Origin: Paenibacillus agilis
GTDB taxonomy: Bacteria; Bacillota; Bacilli; Paenibacillales; Paenibacillaceae
DNA length: 64,000 nucleotides
Assembly (NCBI RefSeq): GCF_007786455.1
Contig: NZ_VNJK01000001.1
Location: 1,448,074 to 1,512,073 of the forward strand
Reading direction: 5' to 3'
The notes under the pieces were generated by a model. The model saw only the letters and a program-made list of their open reading frames with translations, made no database searches and had not been told where the DNA came from. The stretch's first letter is position 1; each line of letters opens with the position of its first letter. Positions 27,649 through 37,146 of the stretch are shown here, piece by piece. The translations under genes and the position numbers were made by a program.

Positions 27649-28365
27649 ATGTATCGCATCATGATTGTGGAGGACGATGACAAGATTGCTTCCATGCTTC
27701 AATCATCGTTAGAAAAATATAATTATTTGGCTACGAGGGCTACAAATTTTAAAGCGTTAAAGGACGATTTGATTAGTATACAACCAGACCTTATTTTGCT
27801 CGATATTCATCTGCCTGCTTATGACGGATTTTATTGGTGCAGACAATTTCGTACGGTTACAAACGCACCTATTATTTTCGTATCGGCACGTGCAGGTGAG
27901 ATGGATCAAGTCATGGCGATCGAAAATGGTGGAGATGATTATATTACGAAGCCATTCCATTTAGATATTCTGTTAGCTAAGGTGAAAAGCGTACTTCGTC
28001 GCACCTATGGCGAATATGCCGCTGTGAGCGCTAATAACGGTGAGGAATTAAATCTGAATGGCTTACTGCTGCATCGGACGAAAAATACGTTGGAGTGGCA
28101 GAGCAAGCGTGTAGATTTGACTAAAAATGAATCTCTGTTACTTGGCTGCCTCATGGAGAAGGCGGATACGATTGTGTCGCGCGACACGTTGCTTGAGGCA
28201 TTGTGGGACGATGTAGATTTCGTAGATGACAATACGTTGACGGTCAATGTTACTCGTGTTCGCAAGAAGATGGAGGAACTCGGGTTGCACAAAGTGATTG
28301 AAACGGTTCGTGGACAAGGTTACCGACTGTTGACCAATTGGAATGAAGACGGGGTAGTCGAATGA
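27649..28365 (+). CDS. bceR: BceR-type response regulator (OmpR family)
   Basis: A receiver domain (Asp52 in LLDIHLPAYDG, lysine in ITKPFH) is followed by an OmpR winged helix (about residues 135-238, DDNTLTVNVTRVRKKM). ATG 27649 follows GGAGGA at 6 nt; the in-frame ATG at 27631 would put that site inside the gene. It overlaps the kinase by 4 nt. Bce-type regulators induce the linked peptide-detoxification ABC transporter when antimicrobial peptides such as bacitracin are present. Confidence 0.9.
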   Translation: MYRIMIVEDDDKIASMLQSSLEKYNYLATRATNFKALKDDLISIQPDLILLDIHLPAYDGFYWCRQFRTVTNAPIIFVSARAGEMDQVMAIENGGDDYITKPFHLDILLAKVKSVLRRTYGEYAAVSANNGEELNLNGLLLHRTKNTLEWQSKRVDLTKNESLLLGCLMEKADTIVSRDTLLEALWDDVDFVDDNTLTVNVTRVRKKMEELGLHKVIETVRGQGYRLLTNWNEDGVVE

Positions 28366-29423
28366 GCTTTTGGAAGTATGTAAAAGATCGGTTCCTGCTT
28401 ATTTTAGCATGGCTGCTATCCCTTATTATGTCGTTAATCGTTGTTCATTTTGATATTCAAATTGGCGCGCGTGTGCTTCGCAATAGCAGTCTTGTGTACG
28501 TGTTTGTACTCGGCGTATTTATTATCGGTGTAGGGATTATTTATGACTATTTGCGGCAGCGGGAATGGTACAAAGAAATAAATTATGCTCGTATGCATGA
28601 AAATGACAATGAGTTCTCGTTATGTTTACAGAATCCAGTAAGCGAAGAACAGAAGGTCATGTACCAGCTCATGCAGCGCCAATACAGCGCATTTATGGAT
28701 CAAATTATGCTTATGAGGCAGCAGCGCGAGCAGCATGTACATTTTACGAATCAATGGGTTCATCATATGAAGACGCCTGTATCCGTACTTCATTTGATCA
28801 CACAGCAGCCTGCGCAACGGATGGATGAAGAGGAAGCTCGTGCACTGTTGGCAAATGTAAGTGAAGAGACCGACCGCCTTGCAGGGGGGTTGGAGCTTAT
28901 GTTACATACAGCTCGATTGGATAAGTTTGAGCTTGATCTACATGTCTCGCAAGTATCAACACACCAAAATATAAGGCAAGTTATTAACCAACATAAGAAG
29001 ATGTTTATTCGTTACCGCATTTTCCCGAAAGTTGTTGGTGAAGATAGGCTCGTAGAAAGTGACAGCAAATGGCTAAGCTTTATTGTAACTCAGCTTGTGA
29101 CGAATGCGATCAAGTATTCGAAAGATAAAGAAGGATCTAAGTCGTTGAGTTTTGAAGTGGAAGAGAATGATGATACCGTGTGGCTGCATGTGATTGATGA
29201 GGGTATAGGTATTGCAGCGCATGATATCCCACGTGTATTTGAACCTTTCTTTACGGGCGAGAACGGGCGTAAGGAAGGGGATGCAACCGGAATGGGGCTT
29301 TATTTGGTGAAGCAAGTTTGCAATCGACTGGGTCATAGAATACAGATTACATCCGAAATCGGAATCGGAACGAAAGTCAGCATCGGATTTGAATCACGCA
29401 CGATTCATAAAGGATTTTTTTAA
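28362..29423 (+). CDS. bceS: BceS-type intramembrane-sensing histidine kinase
   Basis: The 353-residue kinase has two N-terminal helices separated by only a few residues (about 12-30 and 40-58), so it has no extracellular sensor, as expected for BceS. The phospho-histidine is in HHMKTPVSVLHL, and the ATPase domain has VTNAIKYS and GTGMGLYLVKQV-like ATGMGLYLVKQV. Such kinases read the state of the BceAB transporter rather than the drug itself. Confidence 0.9.
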   Translation: MSFWKYVKDRFLLILAWLLSLIMSLIVVHFDIQIGARVLRNSSLVYVFVLGVFIIGVGIIYDYLRQREWYKEINYARMHENDNEFSLCLQNPVSEEQKVMYQLMQRQYSAFMDQIMLMRQQREQHVHFTNQWVHHMKTPVSVLHLITQQPAQRMDEEEARALLANVSEETDRLAGGLELMLHTARLDKFELDLHVSQVSTHQNIRQVINQHKKMFIRYRIFPKVVGEDRLVESDSKWLSFIVTQLVTNAIKYSKDKEGSKSLSFEVEENDDTVWLHVIDEGIGIAAHDIPRVFEPFFTGENGRKEGDATGMGLYLVKQVCNRLGHRIQITSEIGIGTKVSIGFESRTIHKGFF

Positions 29424-29459
29424 TGGACTGAATATGTACGTGAAAGAAGGAGCAAATCA

Positions 29460-30242
29460 ATGACGACAGTTTTGAAGGTCGAACAAATAACAAAAATATA
29501 TGCTTCCAGAGGCAAAATGACCTATACAGCGCTGAATGATGTAAATTTACAGGCAGAACAAGGCGAATTTGTTGGTATTATGGGACCGTCTGGCAGTGGC
29601 AAGACGACTTTGCTCAATATTTTAGCAACGATTGATAAGCCGACCGCTGGGCGAATCTCAATAAATGGCCACAACCCGTTAAAAATGTCCAATAATGATC
29701 TATCGAGGTTTCGCCGTCGCGAGCTTGGATATGTGTTTCAAGATTTTAATCTTATCGATTCTTTATCGATCAAAGAAAATATTATTCTCCCATTAGCGCT
29801 GGACAAAGTATCAAGTAGTGAAATTGAGCGCCGAGTGCAGTTTGTAGCGACTCGCCTTGGCATTGAAGATATATTGGATAAACGAACGTATGAAATATCC
29901 GGTGGACAGAAGCAGCGAACGGCGATTGCCCGTGCTGTTATTCACGAGCCGTCCGTATTGCTTGCAGACGAGTTAACAGGAAATTTGGATTCGAGGGCTG
30001 CCAAATCTGTTATGGATGCTTTAGAGCAGTTAAATACGGAGCTGGGAACTACTGTGCTTGTCGTTACCCATGATCCGTTTACTGCAAGCTATTGCAAGCG
30101 CATTTTGTTTATTAAAGATGGAAAGCTATTTACTGAAATAAGACGTGGCTCAAACAGGCCAGCCTTCTTCCAACAAATTCTTGATACATTGAGCTTGTTG
30201 GGAGGTAATTTCGATGACGTTCCGAGCACTCGCCTTTCGTAA
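29460..30242 (+). CDS. bceA: BceA-type ABC transporter ATP-binding protein
   Basis: Walker A GPSGSGKTT (about residues 42-50), signature ISGGQKQR, Walker B VLLADELTGNLD and the H-loop histidine in VVTHD are all present in the 260-residue protein. AAGGAG lies about 8 nt before the ATG. The gene overlaps the permease gene by 29 nt. It powers BceB. Confidence 0.92.
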   Translation: MTTVLKVEQITKIYASRGKMTYTALNDVNLQAEQGEFVGIMGPSGSGKTTLLNILATIDKPTAGRISINGHNPLKMSNNDLSRFRRRELGYVFQDFNLIDSLSIKENIILPLALDKVSSSEIERRVQFVATRLGIEDILDKRTYEISGGQKQRTAIARAVIHEPSVLLADELTGNLDSRAAKSVMDALEQLNTELGTTVLVVTHDPFTASYCKRILFIKDGKLFTEIRRGSNRPAFFQQILDTLSLLGGNFDDVPSTRLS

Positions 30243-32151
30243 TATTTCCTCCAACTGGCATCGGTACAGTGCCTATTTTTTGAGCTGCGCGTTTTCCGTG
30301 ACGATATTCTTTTTGTATGCATCGTATATGTATCATCCCGAGCTTGTTAAAATACAGGGCCAGCTTGGAGATATTGGAAAAGGTATCATCGCGACATGTT
30401 CGGTTCTCATTTTTGGAATTTCGTTTTTCTTTGTGCTCTATTCGTCTTCGGGATTTATACGTTCCCGTCAAAAAGAAGTGGGATTGTTCTCTCTCTTCGG
30501 GATGTCGAAATGGCAGCTGCGGCTTATGTTTGTATATGAAAACTTATTTATCGCCGTAGCATCTATAGCAGTGGGCATAGGAACAGGTACGATCTTATTA
30601 AAGCTTTTCTTGATGAGCATGTCTTACTACATGATTCTCGAATCACCTCTGCCATTTTATTTTCCTATTGATGCCGCGATATTTACAGCTGTTGCATATA
30701 TGGCATTGTTTGGACTTATTACGTTGTGGACATTACGCAAAGTAGGCAAGAAGGAACTCGTAGAATTGATTCGTTCTGAGAAAGGGAATGATCAGAAACT
30801 ACGCTTTTCTTGGTTATTAGGCATATTGGCTATTGCCAGCCTAGTTTACAGCTATTATTTAGCATGGCATACACATTGGGAGCATCTTGAATCGAAAATG
30901 CTACCTATATTCGTGCTTGCTATAGCGGGGACTTACTTTTTATATACACAGTTTAGTATCTTAATCGTTCAGCTGCTGAAGCTGAATCGCAGATGGTACT
31001 ATAATGGGACAAATTTATTGAATATATCACGTGCGGCACATCGCGTAAAAGAGAATGCGCGCGTGCTCTTTAACATTTCCATTTTGGTCGCGGTCGTGTT
31101 GACTTCCTCCGCCTCTGTCTATGCTTTGGATCGATCTATGTACCAGTTTAGTCGTGCATCACATTCATTTGCGTTTTCCATGTTAGAGGTTCATGACAAG
31201 CCTTTTTTGCTAACGATTGATCAAGTTAAGACGGTTGCCGAGCAATATAAACATCAAATCACGGCAGTTGAAACGTTAAAAATGATTGATGCTGAGTCGA
31301 GCAGCATTTACGGTTATTTAGGATCCGTATCTCTTATTCGTCAATCTGACCTGAATCGATTGTATGCCACATTAGGAAAACAAACAGTGGAACCACTCGA
31401 TGAGGATGTATATTGGATTGATCAAAGAGTTGCGGAGCTGTTTCAGGTTGGGCGAAAAATCAATCCAGAAACAATTGAAATCAAACTAAAAGGATTGGAT
31501 GAGTCATTAGAGTTTAAAATTAAACAAAAAATAGATTCTACACTAATTCCTAGCAGATATGCAGGTGGAGACGTACTAGCTTTACCGGATCGTCAGTGGG
31601 AACAATTATATAAACAGGCATCACCTAAACTTATAAGCAATGTGATGATGGTGGATTGGACCGATTGGGAACAGTCCTATTGGTTAGTGAAGGAATTAGA
31701 GCGATTGGCTGATGCGCCTAGCTCATACTATATGACAAGTCGAATCACTGATAATTATGAGGTTCAGCAAACATCGTCGCTTGGATTTTTCATCGGGATC
31801 TTTATCAGCCTGTTGTTCTTTGTGGCGAGTGGCAGTATTATTTATTTCAAAATGTTCAACGATTTACAAGAGGACAAAAGCTACTATCAATCCCTGGTGC
31901 GAATTGGTCTTTCTATTCAGGAAATAAAGCGAGTTGTAAATGTGCAGGTTGGCATCATCTTTTTCCTGCCTTGCATGATCGGAAGCTTACATACGATGTT
32001 TGCGATGAAGACGCTAAGTAATCTTATGAACGTAGATGCTATGAACTATGGATTTACAATTGTACTTATATTCATAGTTATGCAGACCTTATATTTTTGG
32101 GCATCAAGAAGGGCGTATTTACGAGTTATTTTACAAGGGATTACAAGATAA
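30214..32151 (+). CDS. bceB: BceB-type ABC permease, peptide detoxification
   Basis: This 645-residue FtsX-superfamily permease has the BceB layout: ten membrane helices and one large extracellular domain between helices 7 and 8 (about residues 305-520). FRALAFRNISSNWHRYSAYFLS is the usual start. GGGAGGT precedes the ATG inside the end of bceA. BceAB frees cell-wall lipid intermediates from bound peptide antibiotics and passes the flux signal to BceS. The antibiotic recognised cannot be told from sequence. Confidence 0.9.
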   Translation: MTFRALAFRNISSNWHRYSAYFLSCAFSVTIFFLYASYMYHPELVKIQGQLGDIGKGIIATCSVLIFGISFFFVLYSSSGFIRSRQKEVGLFSLFGMSKWQLRLMFVYENLFIAVASIAVGIGTGTILLKLFLMSMSYYMILESPLPFYFPIDAAIFTAVAYMALFGLITLWTLRKVGKKELVELIRSEKGNDQKLRFSWLLGILAIASLVYSYYLAWHTHWEHLESKMLPIFVLAIAGTYFLYTQFSILIVQLLKLNRRWYYNGTNLLNISRAAHRVKENARVLFNISILVAVVLTSSASVYALDRSMYQFSRASHSFAFSMLEVHDKPFLLTIDQVKTVAEQYKHQITAVETLKMIDAESSSIYGYLGSVSLIRQSDLNRLYATLGKQTVEPLDEDVYWIDQRVAELFQVGRKINPETIEIKLKGLDESLEFKIKQKIDSTLIPSRYAGGDVLALPDRQWEQLYKQASPKLISNVMMVDWTDWEQSYWLVKELERLADAPSSYYMTSRITDNYEVQQTSSLGFFIGIFISLLFFVASGSIIYFKMFNDLQEDKSYYQSLVRIGLSIQEIKRVVNVQVGIIFFLPCMIGSLHTMFAMKTLSNLMNVDAMNYGFTIVLIFIVMQTLYFWASRRAYLRVILQGITR

Positions 32152-32325
32152 AGCGTTATCCTCGTAGGATAGTTTACAGTCATTCAAATACCGTCATTTC
32201 ACTAAAAAATGGCATGCGCTGCGGATTGTAACGGGTTTGAAACTTTTTTGTCCAACATTTCGTGCATAATATAGTCAATAAGAGGCAGGCTTGGTGACTC
32301 GTAAGCCGGAAAGTGAGAGGAGACT

Positions 32326-33081
32326 ATGAGAACACCACAACGACATAAGAGGATGACAGGGTGGATATGCTGCTTATTAACACTATTTGTAATGGGCTGT
32401 TCGACAGAAGCAAACGTTTCTGAACATCCATCACAAGCTGCTTTGCAGACTCAGGCAAGTGAAGTAAGCAAGCAACAAGTGGAACTTGTTATAGATGGCG
32501 GAACCTACGTACCTAATGTGAAGGACCGCGTTCAAATAGACTGGCATGAACAATTAACGCTTAGAGAAGCTTTGTTAAGTACAGGCAAGATTAAGATGAA
32601 TGAGGATGGAGCGGGGATTGCGTCTGTCGTAGATGTTGGATTAGATTCCAAGACAAAATGGAGCGTTATGCTCAATGATAAGGAGATTACAGCTCGCCAA
32701 TCGTTTGACTCCGTTATATCTCTGAATGATAAAATAACGGTTTATGCGAAGAAGTTGGATGTGGGCACGAGTGGTGCTACTGAGCCAAGTGTAACTTTGA
32801 CGATAGATGGTGGGACTGAACTGAATGAAATCTCCAATTCTTATCTCATTCCTTGGAAGCAGTCGGATACATTAGCAGGTGTATTCGCAGAATTTGATTT
32901 GGTAAAGCTGTCTGATGACAAGCAACGCATCATCAAGTTTGGCAAGCATGAATTAGATGAGAAGTACAAGATATCTCTAAAGGTAAATGGAGAACAAATG
33001 CAGCATAAAGACGTTCTAAATATGACCATTAATGCGAACGATCACATCGTTCTAGAATTGAAGCCGAAGACAAGCTCATAA
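32326..33081 (+). CDS. Lipoprotein with two DUF4430-like domains
   Basis: The 251-residue protein starts with a lipoprotein signal (lipobox VMGC, Cys25). The mature part holds two similar domains, each opening with a VxLxIDGGT strand (about residues 52-60 and 160-168), then an L-x-W-like segment and a KWSVMLN / KYKISLKVNG strand. They resemble the beta-grasp DUF4430 (transcobalamin C-terminal-like) fold, but I am not certain of the family. AGAGGAG precedes the ATG. It is separated from bceB by 174 nt and could be its own unit. An extracellular ligand-binding role is a guess. Confidence 0.65.
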   Translation: MRTPQRHKRMTGWICCLLTLFVMGCSTEANVSEHPSQAALQTQASEVSKQQVELVIDGGTYVPNVKDRVQIDWHEQLTLREALLSTGKIKMNEDGAGIASVVDVGLDSKTKWSVMLNDKEITARQSFDSVISLNDKITVYAKKLDVGTSGATEPSVTLTIDGGTELNEISNSYLIPWKQSDTLAGVFAEFDLVKLSDDKQRIIKFGKHELDEKYKISLKVNGEQMQHKDVLNMTINANDHIVLELKPKTSS

Positions 33082-33097
33082 TGACGCCAAATACAAG

Positions 33098-33140
33098 AAC
33101 CTCCAAGTTCCACGGATTTCGTGGAGCCTGGAGGTTTTTT
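33098..33140 (+). terminator. Strong terminator after the lipoprotein gene
   Basis: AACCTCCA (33098-33105) pairs with TGGAGGTT (33129-33136), with CCACG/CGTGG paired inside, followed by six T. On the minus strand it may also end the fnr transcript. Confidence 0.88.
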
Positions 33141-33163
33141 CAGATTGCGTTATATCTTATCAT

Positions 33164-33880
33164 TTAGATACGGCAAATCGCTTTTGGACACATTTCACAA
33201 TGACATACTTCTTGCAGATGTTCCAGCTCACGAATGATAATCATGCCGTTATCATATTCAAGCACGTTCTTCTTGCGCAAATCACTTAACATGCGATTCA
33301 CACTTTCTCGAGTTGCACCAATCATATTTGAAAGGTCTGTATGTGTAACCTTTTTATTAATAAGGATGCCCCCGTCTTTTAAATCTTCCCCGTACGTATT
33401 GGATAGCCGAATTAGGGTAGAGCAGAGTGCTCCAGGCTTACCATACAGCATCAAGTCTCTAACCTTTGTTTGTGTGAGACGATGGTGAACACTCATCCAT
33501 TTCATAAAATCAAGTGAAAAGTCGCAATGTTGGCAAATAACGAGTTCTAAATCACGCTGCTCGATAACAGCAACTTCACATTCCTCCAGCACTTCCGCTG
33601 TAAAACTGTGCTTACCTGCAAGAAAGGGATCGACTTGACCTACAATATCCCCAGCATGATACATATAAAGGATGAGTTCTTTTCCTTCATCTGTTGACTT
33701 CGTGACTTTGACGCGACCACTTTTTAGAAAATACAATTTATCGGCTGTATCTCCTTCCCAGAACAAATGAGATCCTTCTGGATAGTTCCGTTCTTTAGCT
33801 ATCTCCATTAATCGCTCTCTGTTCTGTTCCGAGAAACACATAATGTTGCTATGCTCGTCGTAAGGGGTTGTCATTGTCAT
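33164..33880 (-). CDS. fnr: Fnr, oxygen-sensing Crp/Fnr regulator of Bacillus type
   Basis: The 238-residue protein, the same length as B. subtilis Fnr, has a cyclic-nucleotide-like sensor domain, a long dimer helix, and a C-terminal HTH (HTDLSNMIGATRESVNRMLSD). The C-terminus carries four cysteines, Cys226, 228, 231 and 236. Cys228/231/236 and Asp142 match the 4Fe-4S ligands of B. subtilis Fnr (C227, C230, C235, D141) with a shift of one. I start at ATG 33878-33880 with ACGGAG 8 nt upstream; a GTG three codons earlier is less likely. It lies next to adhE and pfl genes that have matching Fnr boxes. Confidence 0.93.
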   Translation of the reverse strand: MTMTTPYDEHSNIMCFSEQNRERLMEIAKERNYPEGSHLFWEGDTADKLYFLKSGRVKVTKSTDEGKELILYMYHAGDIVGQVDPFLAGKHSFTAEVLEECEVAVIEQRDLELVICQHCDFSLDFMKWMSVHHRLTQTKVRDLMLYGKPGALCSTLIRLSNTYGEDLKDGGILINKKVTHTDLSNMIGATRESVNRMLSDLRKKNVLEYDNGMIIIRELEHLQEVCHCEMCPKAICRI

Positions 33881-33953
33881 ATCGTCCACTCCGTTCTTAA
33901 AGTTATCTATGTGTAAAAGGGTAGAGTTAAATAAATTACAGTTCCGCTAACTT

Positions 33954-33969
33954 TGTGACATCTTTCACT
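33954..33969 (-). promoter_or_regulatory. Fnr box upstream of fnr
   Basis: TGTGACATCTTTCACT matches TGTGA-N6-TCACA at 9 of 10 positions and lies 74 nt before the fnr start codon. It fits autoregulation, but I see no convincing -10 at the matching distance. Confidence 0.5.
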
Positions 33970-34111
33970 ATATCTTATGATACTTCTATATTGGACGTTC
34001 ACGTTAGTATTGTCAATTTAATTAACAATTAAAATTTCAAATATTTTATAAAATGAAGTGATATTCATTACTTTGACATAGTTTCGATATATGTATATTT
34101 TGTAATATTGC

Positions 34112-34130
34112 TAGCTCTTGTAAAGAGCTA
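34112..34130. repeat. Short perfect hairpin in the fnr-adhE intergenic region
   Basis: TAGCTCTT (34112-34119) and AAGAGCTA (34123-34130) form a perfect 8-bp stem with a 3-nt loop in a very AT-rich, 460-nt divergent region (33881-34339). No T run follows. Its role is unknown. Confidence 0.5.
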
Positions 34131-34184
34131 ACAGGGCGTAACAGAACTTGTGTAAAATTATACTATTTTTTATGCTTTTATAGG

Positions 34185-34200
34185 TGTGATATAGATCACA
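34185..34200 (+). promoter_or_regulatory. Perfect Fnr box of the adhE promoter
   Basis: TGTGATATAGATCACA is a perfect TGTGA-N6-TCACA Fnr site. A TACACT hexamer at 34222-34227 starts 29.5 bp from its centre, the spacing expected if Fnr activates at -41.5 (class II). Predicted transcription start is near 34234. Confidence 0.85.
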
Positions 34201-34231
34201 TCCAAACAAATAAAGATGAGGTACACTTGAT

Positions 34232-34249
34232 TTGTGAAATGATTCACAT
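34232..34249 (+). promoter_or_regulatory. Rex-like operator over the adhE transcription start
   Basis: TTGTGAAATGATTCACAT matches the Rex consensus TTGTGAA-N4-TTCACAA at 13 of 14 fixed positions. It covers the predicted start site, where Rex would repress until NADH is high. It also contains a TGTGA-N6-TCACA core, so Fnr could bind here too. Confidence 0.75.
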
Positions 34250-34339
34250 ACAAAATGAGGTAATCAGCCTGGTTCGATAAAGTATCTCCCTTACTTGTCT
34301 CGACCTCAGGCGTGAATCCAAATATGGAGGCGGAGAACG

Positions 34340-36961
34340 ATGTCAACAAAAACTGATGTGAAACAAATTGCAGATAAAAAAGGAACTCCAAATGTAGAAA
34401 CACATATTCAACAACTGATTGATCGTGCTAAAAAAGCACATACAGCATTTATGAATATGAACCAAGAGCAAGTGGACCTTGTCGTTCGACAAATGGCATT
34501 AGCAGGCTTGGATCGTCATATGGAACTGGCAAAATTAGCTGTAGAAGAAACCGGCCGTGGCGTGTACGAAGACAAGATCACGAAAAATATTTTTGCTACC
34601 GAATATATCTACAATCACATCAAGTATACAAAGACAGTCGGCGTCATCGAAGACAATGCGTATGAAAGCTGTGTGAAAATAGCTGAGCCCGTTGGCATTG
34701 TGATGGGGGTAACTCCAGTAACAAACCCGACTTCGACGACAATGTTCAAAGCGCTAATCTCCATCAAAACTCGTAACCCAATTATATTTGCCTTCCATCC
34801 GTCAGCCCAACGATGCAGTGCAGAGGCGGCGAAAACGTTGGCAGAAGCTGCAGTGAAATATGGAGCGCCAGAGCACTGTATACAATGGATTGAGCTCCCT
34901 TCGATGGAAGCAACAAATGCATTGATGAACCACCCAGATGTGGCGTTAATACTTGCTACAGGTGGATCAGGCATGGTTCGCGCAGCGTACAGCGCAGGTA
35001 AGCCAGCACTTGGTGTCGGTCCTGGTAACGTACCATGCTTTATTGAGAAGACGGCCAATCTGGAACAGGCTGTAACAGATTTAATACTTTCGAAGACGTT
35101 CGACAATGGCATGATCTGCGCTTCCGAGCAGGCTGTCATTATCGAAGAACCTGTATATAAAGAAGTGAAGCAGCTGCTTCAGAAATACGGCTGTTATTTC
35201 ACCAACAAAGAAGAAACGGCTAAACTTCAGGCGATGGCAATTAAAAACGAAACTTGTGCGGTCAATCCAACCATCGTGGGTCAGTCTGCTGTGAAGATTG
35301 CTGAGCTTGCTGGGTTGAATGTACCTGCAAACACGAAAATTCTTATTGCAGAAATCGATGGTGTAGGACCTAAATTCCCACTGTCTGCTGAGAAGCTTAG
35401 TCCAATATTAGCTTGCTACAAAGTTAAGACGGCTGAAGAAGGTATCAATCGAGCAGCTGAAGTTGTAGCATTCGGCGGGATGGGTCATTCTTCCGTCATT
35501 CATTCCAACGATGATGAAGTCATCGCCAAGTTCGGTGATCGCTTGCAAACAGGTCGTATATTAGTCAATTCTCCATCTACACACGGAGCGATTGGCGACT
35601 TGTACAACACGAACATTCCATCATTGACACTTGGATGCGGTTCTTATGGCCGCAACTCCACATCGAATAATGTTACGGCAGTCAACTTAATCAATATTAA
35701 ACGGGTGGCGAAGCGTACAGTGAATATGCAATGGTTCAAAGTGCCGAACAAGATTTATTTTGAAAAAGGAGCTACCCAATACCTTGCGAAAATGCAGGAT
35801 ATTAGCCGCGTATTAATTGTGACGGATGAAATGATGGTGAAGCTTGGTTATGTAGAAAAGGTGGAGCACTATCTTCGTCAACGTCGCAATCCAGTAGCTA
35901 TCGAAGTATTCTCCGACGTCGAGCCAGATCCATCGACGGTTACGGTTCGCAAAGGTACGGAATTAATGGCACAGTTCAAGCCAGACTGCATTATTGCACT
36001 TGGTGGGGGTTCACCTATGGATGCTGCGAAGGCGATGTGGTTGTTCTATGAATATCCAGATACAGATTTCAATAACTTGAAACAGAAGTTCCTAGACATC
36101 CGCAAGCGCACATTTAAATACCCACGCCTTGGACAAAAGGCGAAGTTCGTAGCCATTCCGACAACGTCGGGCACGGGATCGGAAGTTACATCGTTTGCTG
36201 TTATTACGGATAAAGAGCACGGAAATACCAAATACCCACTAGCAGATTACGAATTGACGCCTGACGTAGCAATTGTCGATCCAGAGTTTGTGTACTCGCT
36301 TCCTCGCGTAGCTGTTGCGGATACAGGGATGGACGTACTGACACATGCGATTGAAGCTTATGTGTCTGTCATGGCAAATGATTATACAGATGGATTAGCA
36401 ATAAAAGCGATTCAGCTTGTGTTTGAGTATTTGGTAAAATCGGCTAACGAAGCTTGCCCGCTTGCGCGTGAGAAAATGCATAACGCATCAACGATCGCAG
36501 GTATGGCATTTGCCAATGCATTCTTAGGCATAAACCATAGCTTAGCTCATAAATGGGGGGCAGAGTACCATACAGCGCACGGACGTACAAATGCGATATT
36601 ACTGCCGCACGTCATCCGCTACAATGCGAAAATGCCGACTAAGTTTGCTTCGTTCCCGAAATACGACCACTTTGTGGCAGATAAGCGCTATGCTGAGATT
36701 GCACGAATTCTTGGATTGCCAGCAGGCACAACGGAAGAGGGAGTGAACAGCTTAATCGCAGCTATACGCGAATTAAATCGCGAGTTGGGTATTCCAGAGA
36801 GCTTCCAAGCAATTGGCTTTGAAGCGAAACAATTCGAAGCGAAAGTAGATTACTTGGCTGACCGTGCATTTGAAGACCAATGTACAACAGCGAATCCGAA
36901 GCTTCCACTAGTAACGGAACTTGCAGATGTGTACCGCAATGCTTTCTATGGCCGCTTCTAA
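34340..36961 (+). CDS. adhE: Bifunctional aldehyde-alcohol dehydrogenase
   Basis: At 873 residues it has the full AdhE architecture. The N-terminal acetaldehyde dehydrogenase has catalytic Cys260 in FDNGMICASEQ; the C-terminal iron-dependent alcohol dehydrogenase (from about residue 455) has ALGGGSPMDAAKA, PTTSGTGSEVT and the metal histidines in NHSLAHKWGAEYHTAHGRTNA. It reduces acetyl-CoA to ethanol with two NADH during fermentation and forms spirosomes in the cytosol. GGAGGCGG precedes the ATG. An Fnr box and a Rex-like site lie upstream, fitting anaerobic and NADH control. Confidence 0.96.
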   Translation: MSTKTDVKQIADKKGTPNVETHIQQLIDRAKKAHTAFMNMNQEQVDLVVRQMALAGLDRHMELAKLAVEETGRGVYEDKITKNIFATEYIYNHIKYTKTVGVIEDNAYESCVKIAEPVGIVMGVTPVTNPTSTTMFKALISIKTRNPIIFAFHPSAQRCSAEAAKTLAEAAVKYGAPEHCIQWIELPSMEATNALMNHPDVALILATGGSGMVRAAYSAGKPALGVGPGNVPCFIEKTANLEQAVTDLILSKTFDNGMICASEQAVIIEEPVYKEVKQLLQKYGCYFTNKEETAKLQAMAIKNETCAVNPTIVGQSAVKIAELAGLNVPANTKILIAEIDGVGPKFPLSAEKLSPILACYKVKTAEEGINRAAEVVAFGGMGHSSVIHSNDDEVIAKFGDRLQTGRILVNSPSTHGAIGDLYNTNIPSLTLGCGSYGRNSTSNNVTAVNLINIKRVAKRTVNMQWFKVPNKIYFEKGATQYLAKMQDISRVLIVTDEMMVKLGYVEKVEHYLRQRRNPVAIEVFSDVEPDPSTVTVRKGTELMAQFKPDCIIALGGGSPMDAAKAMWLFYEYPDTDFNNLKQKFLDIRKRTFKYPRLGQKAKFVAIPTTSGTGSEVTSFAVITDKEHGNTKYPLADYELTPDVAIVDPEFVYSLPRVAVADTGMDVLTHAIEAYVSVMANDYTDGLAIKAIQLVFEYLVKSANEACPLAREKMHNASTIAGMAFANAFLGINHSLAHKWGAEYHTAHGRTNAILLPHVIRYNAKMPTKFASFPKYDHFVADKRYAEIARILGLPAGTTEEGVNSLIAAIRELNRELGIPESFQAIGFEAKQFEAKVDYLADRAFEDQCTTANPKLPLVTELADVYRNAFYGRF

Positions 36962-36969
36962 GTAATAAA

Positions 36970-37009
36970 GAGACAGCAGGATGTTACGTTCTGCTGTCTC
37001 TTCTTTTTC
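36970..37009 (+). terminator. Terminator of adhE
   Basis: GAGACAGCAG (36970-36979) and CTGCTGTCTC (36991-37000) form a perfect 10-bp stem followed by TTCTTTTT. Confidence 0.9.
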
Positions 37010-37104
37010 AATGAGACGACCATCTAATAACTGCTTGGTTCTGTGCAGGCCATACAACTGATACATTTTGTAATAGTGAGTAAGAAAGAAGAAAACAACT
37101 ACAT

Positions 37105-37120
37105 TATGATATAAATCACA
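37105..37120 (+). promoter_or_regulatory. Fnr box of the pflB promoter
   Basis: TATGATATAAATCACA matches the Fnr consensus at 9 of 10 positions. Its centre is 29.5 bp before a TACAAT -10 hexamer at 37142-37147, exactly the spacing seen at adhE. Confidence 0.8.
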
Positions 37121-37128
37121 TAATAACT

Positions 37129-37146
37129 TTGTGAAAAGTATTACAA
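37129..37146 (+). promoter_or_regulatory. Rex-like operator over the pflB -10
   Basis: TTGTGAAAAGTATTACAA matches the Rex consensus at 12 of 14 fixed positions and overlaps the -10 hexamer. With the adhE site it suggests joint Rex control. Confidence 0.6.

Noticed and set aside
34232..34249. Second site upstream of adhE as simply another Fnr activator box
   Set aside because: It has a TGTGA-N6-TCACA core, but no -10 lies at the activating distance, and the longer match to the Rex consensus and its position over the start site favour Rex.
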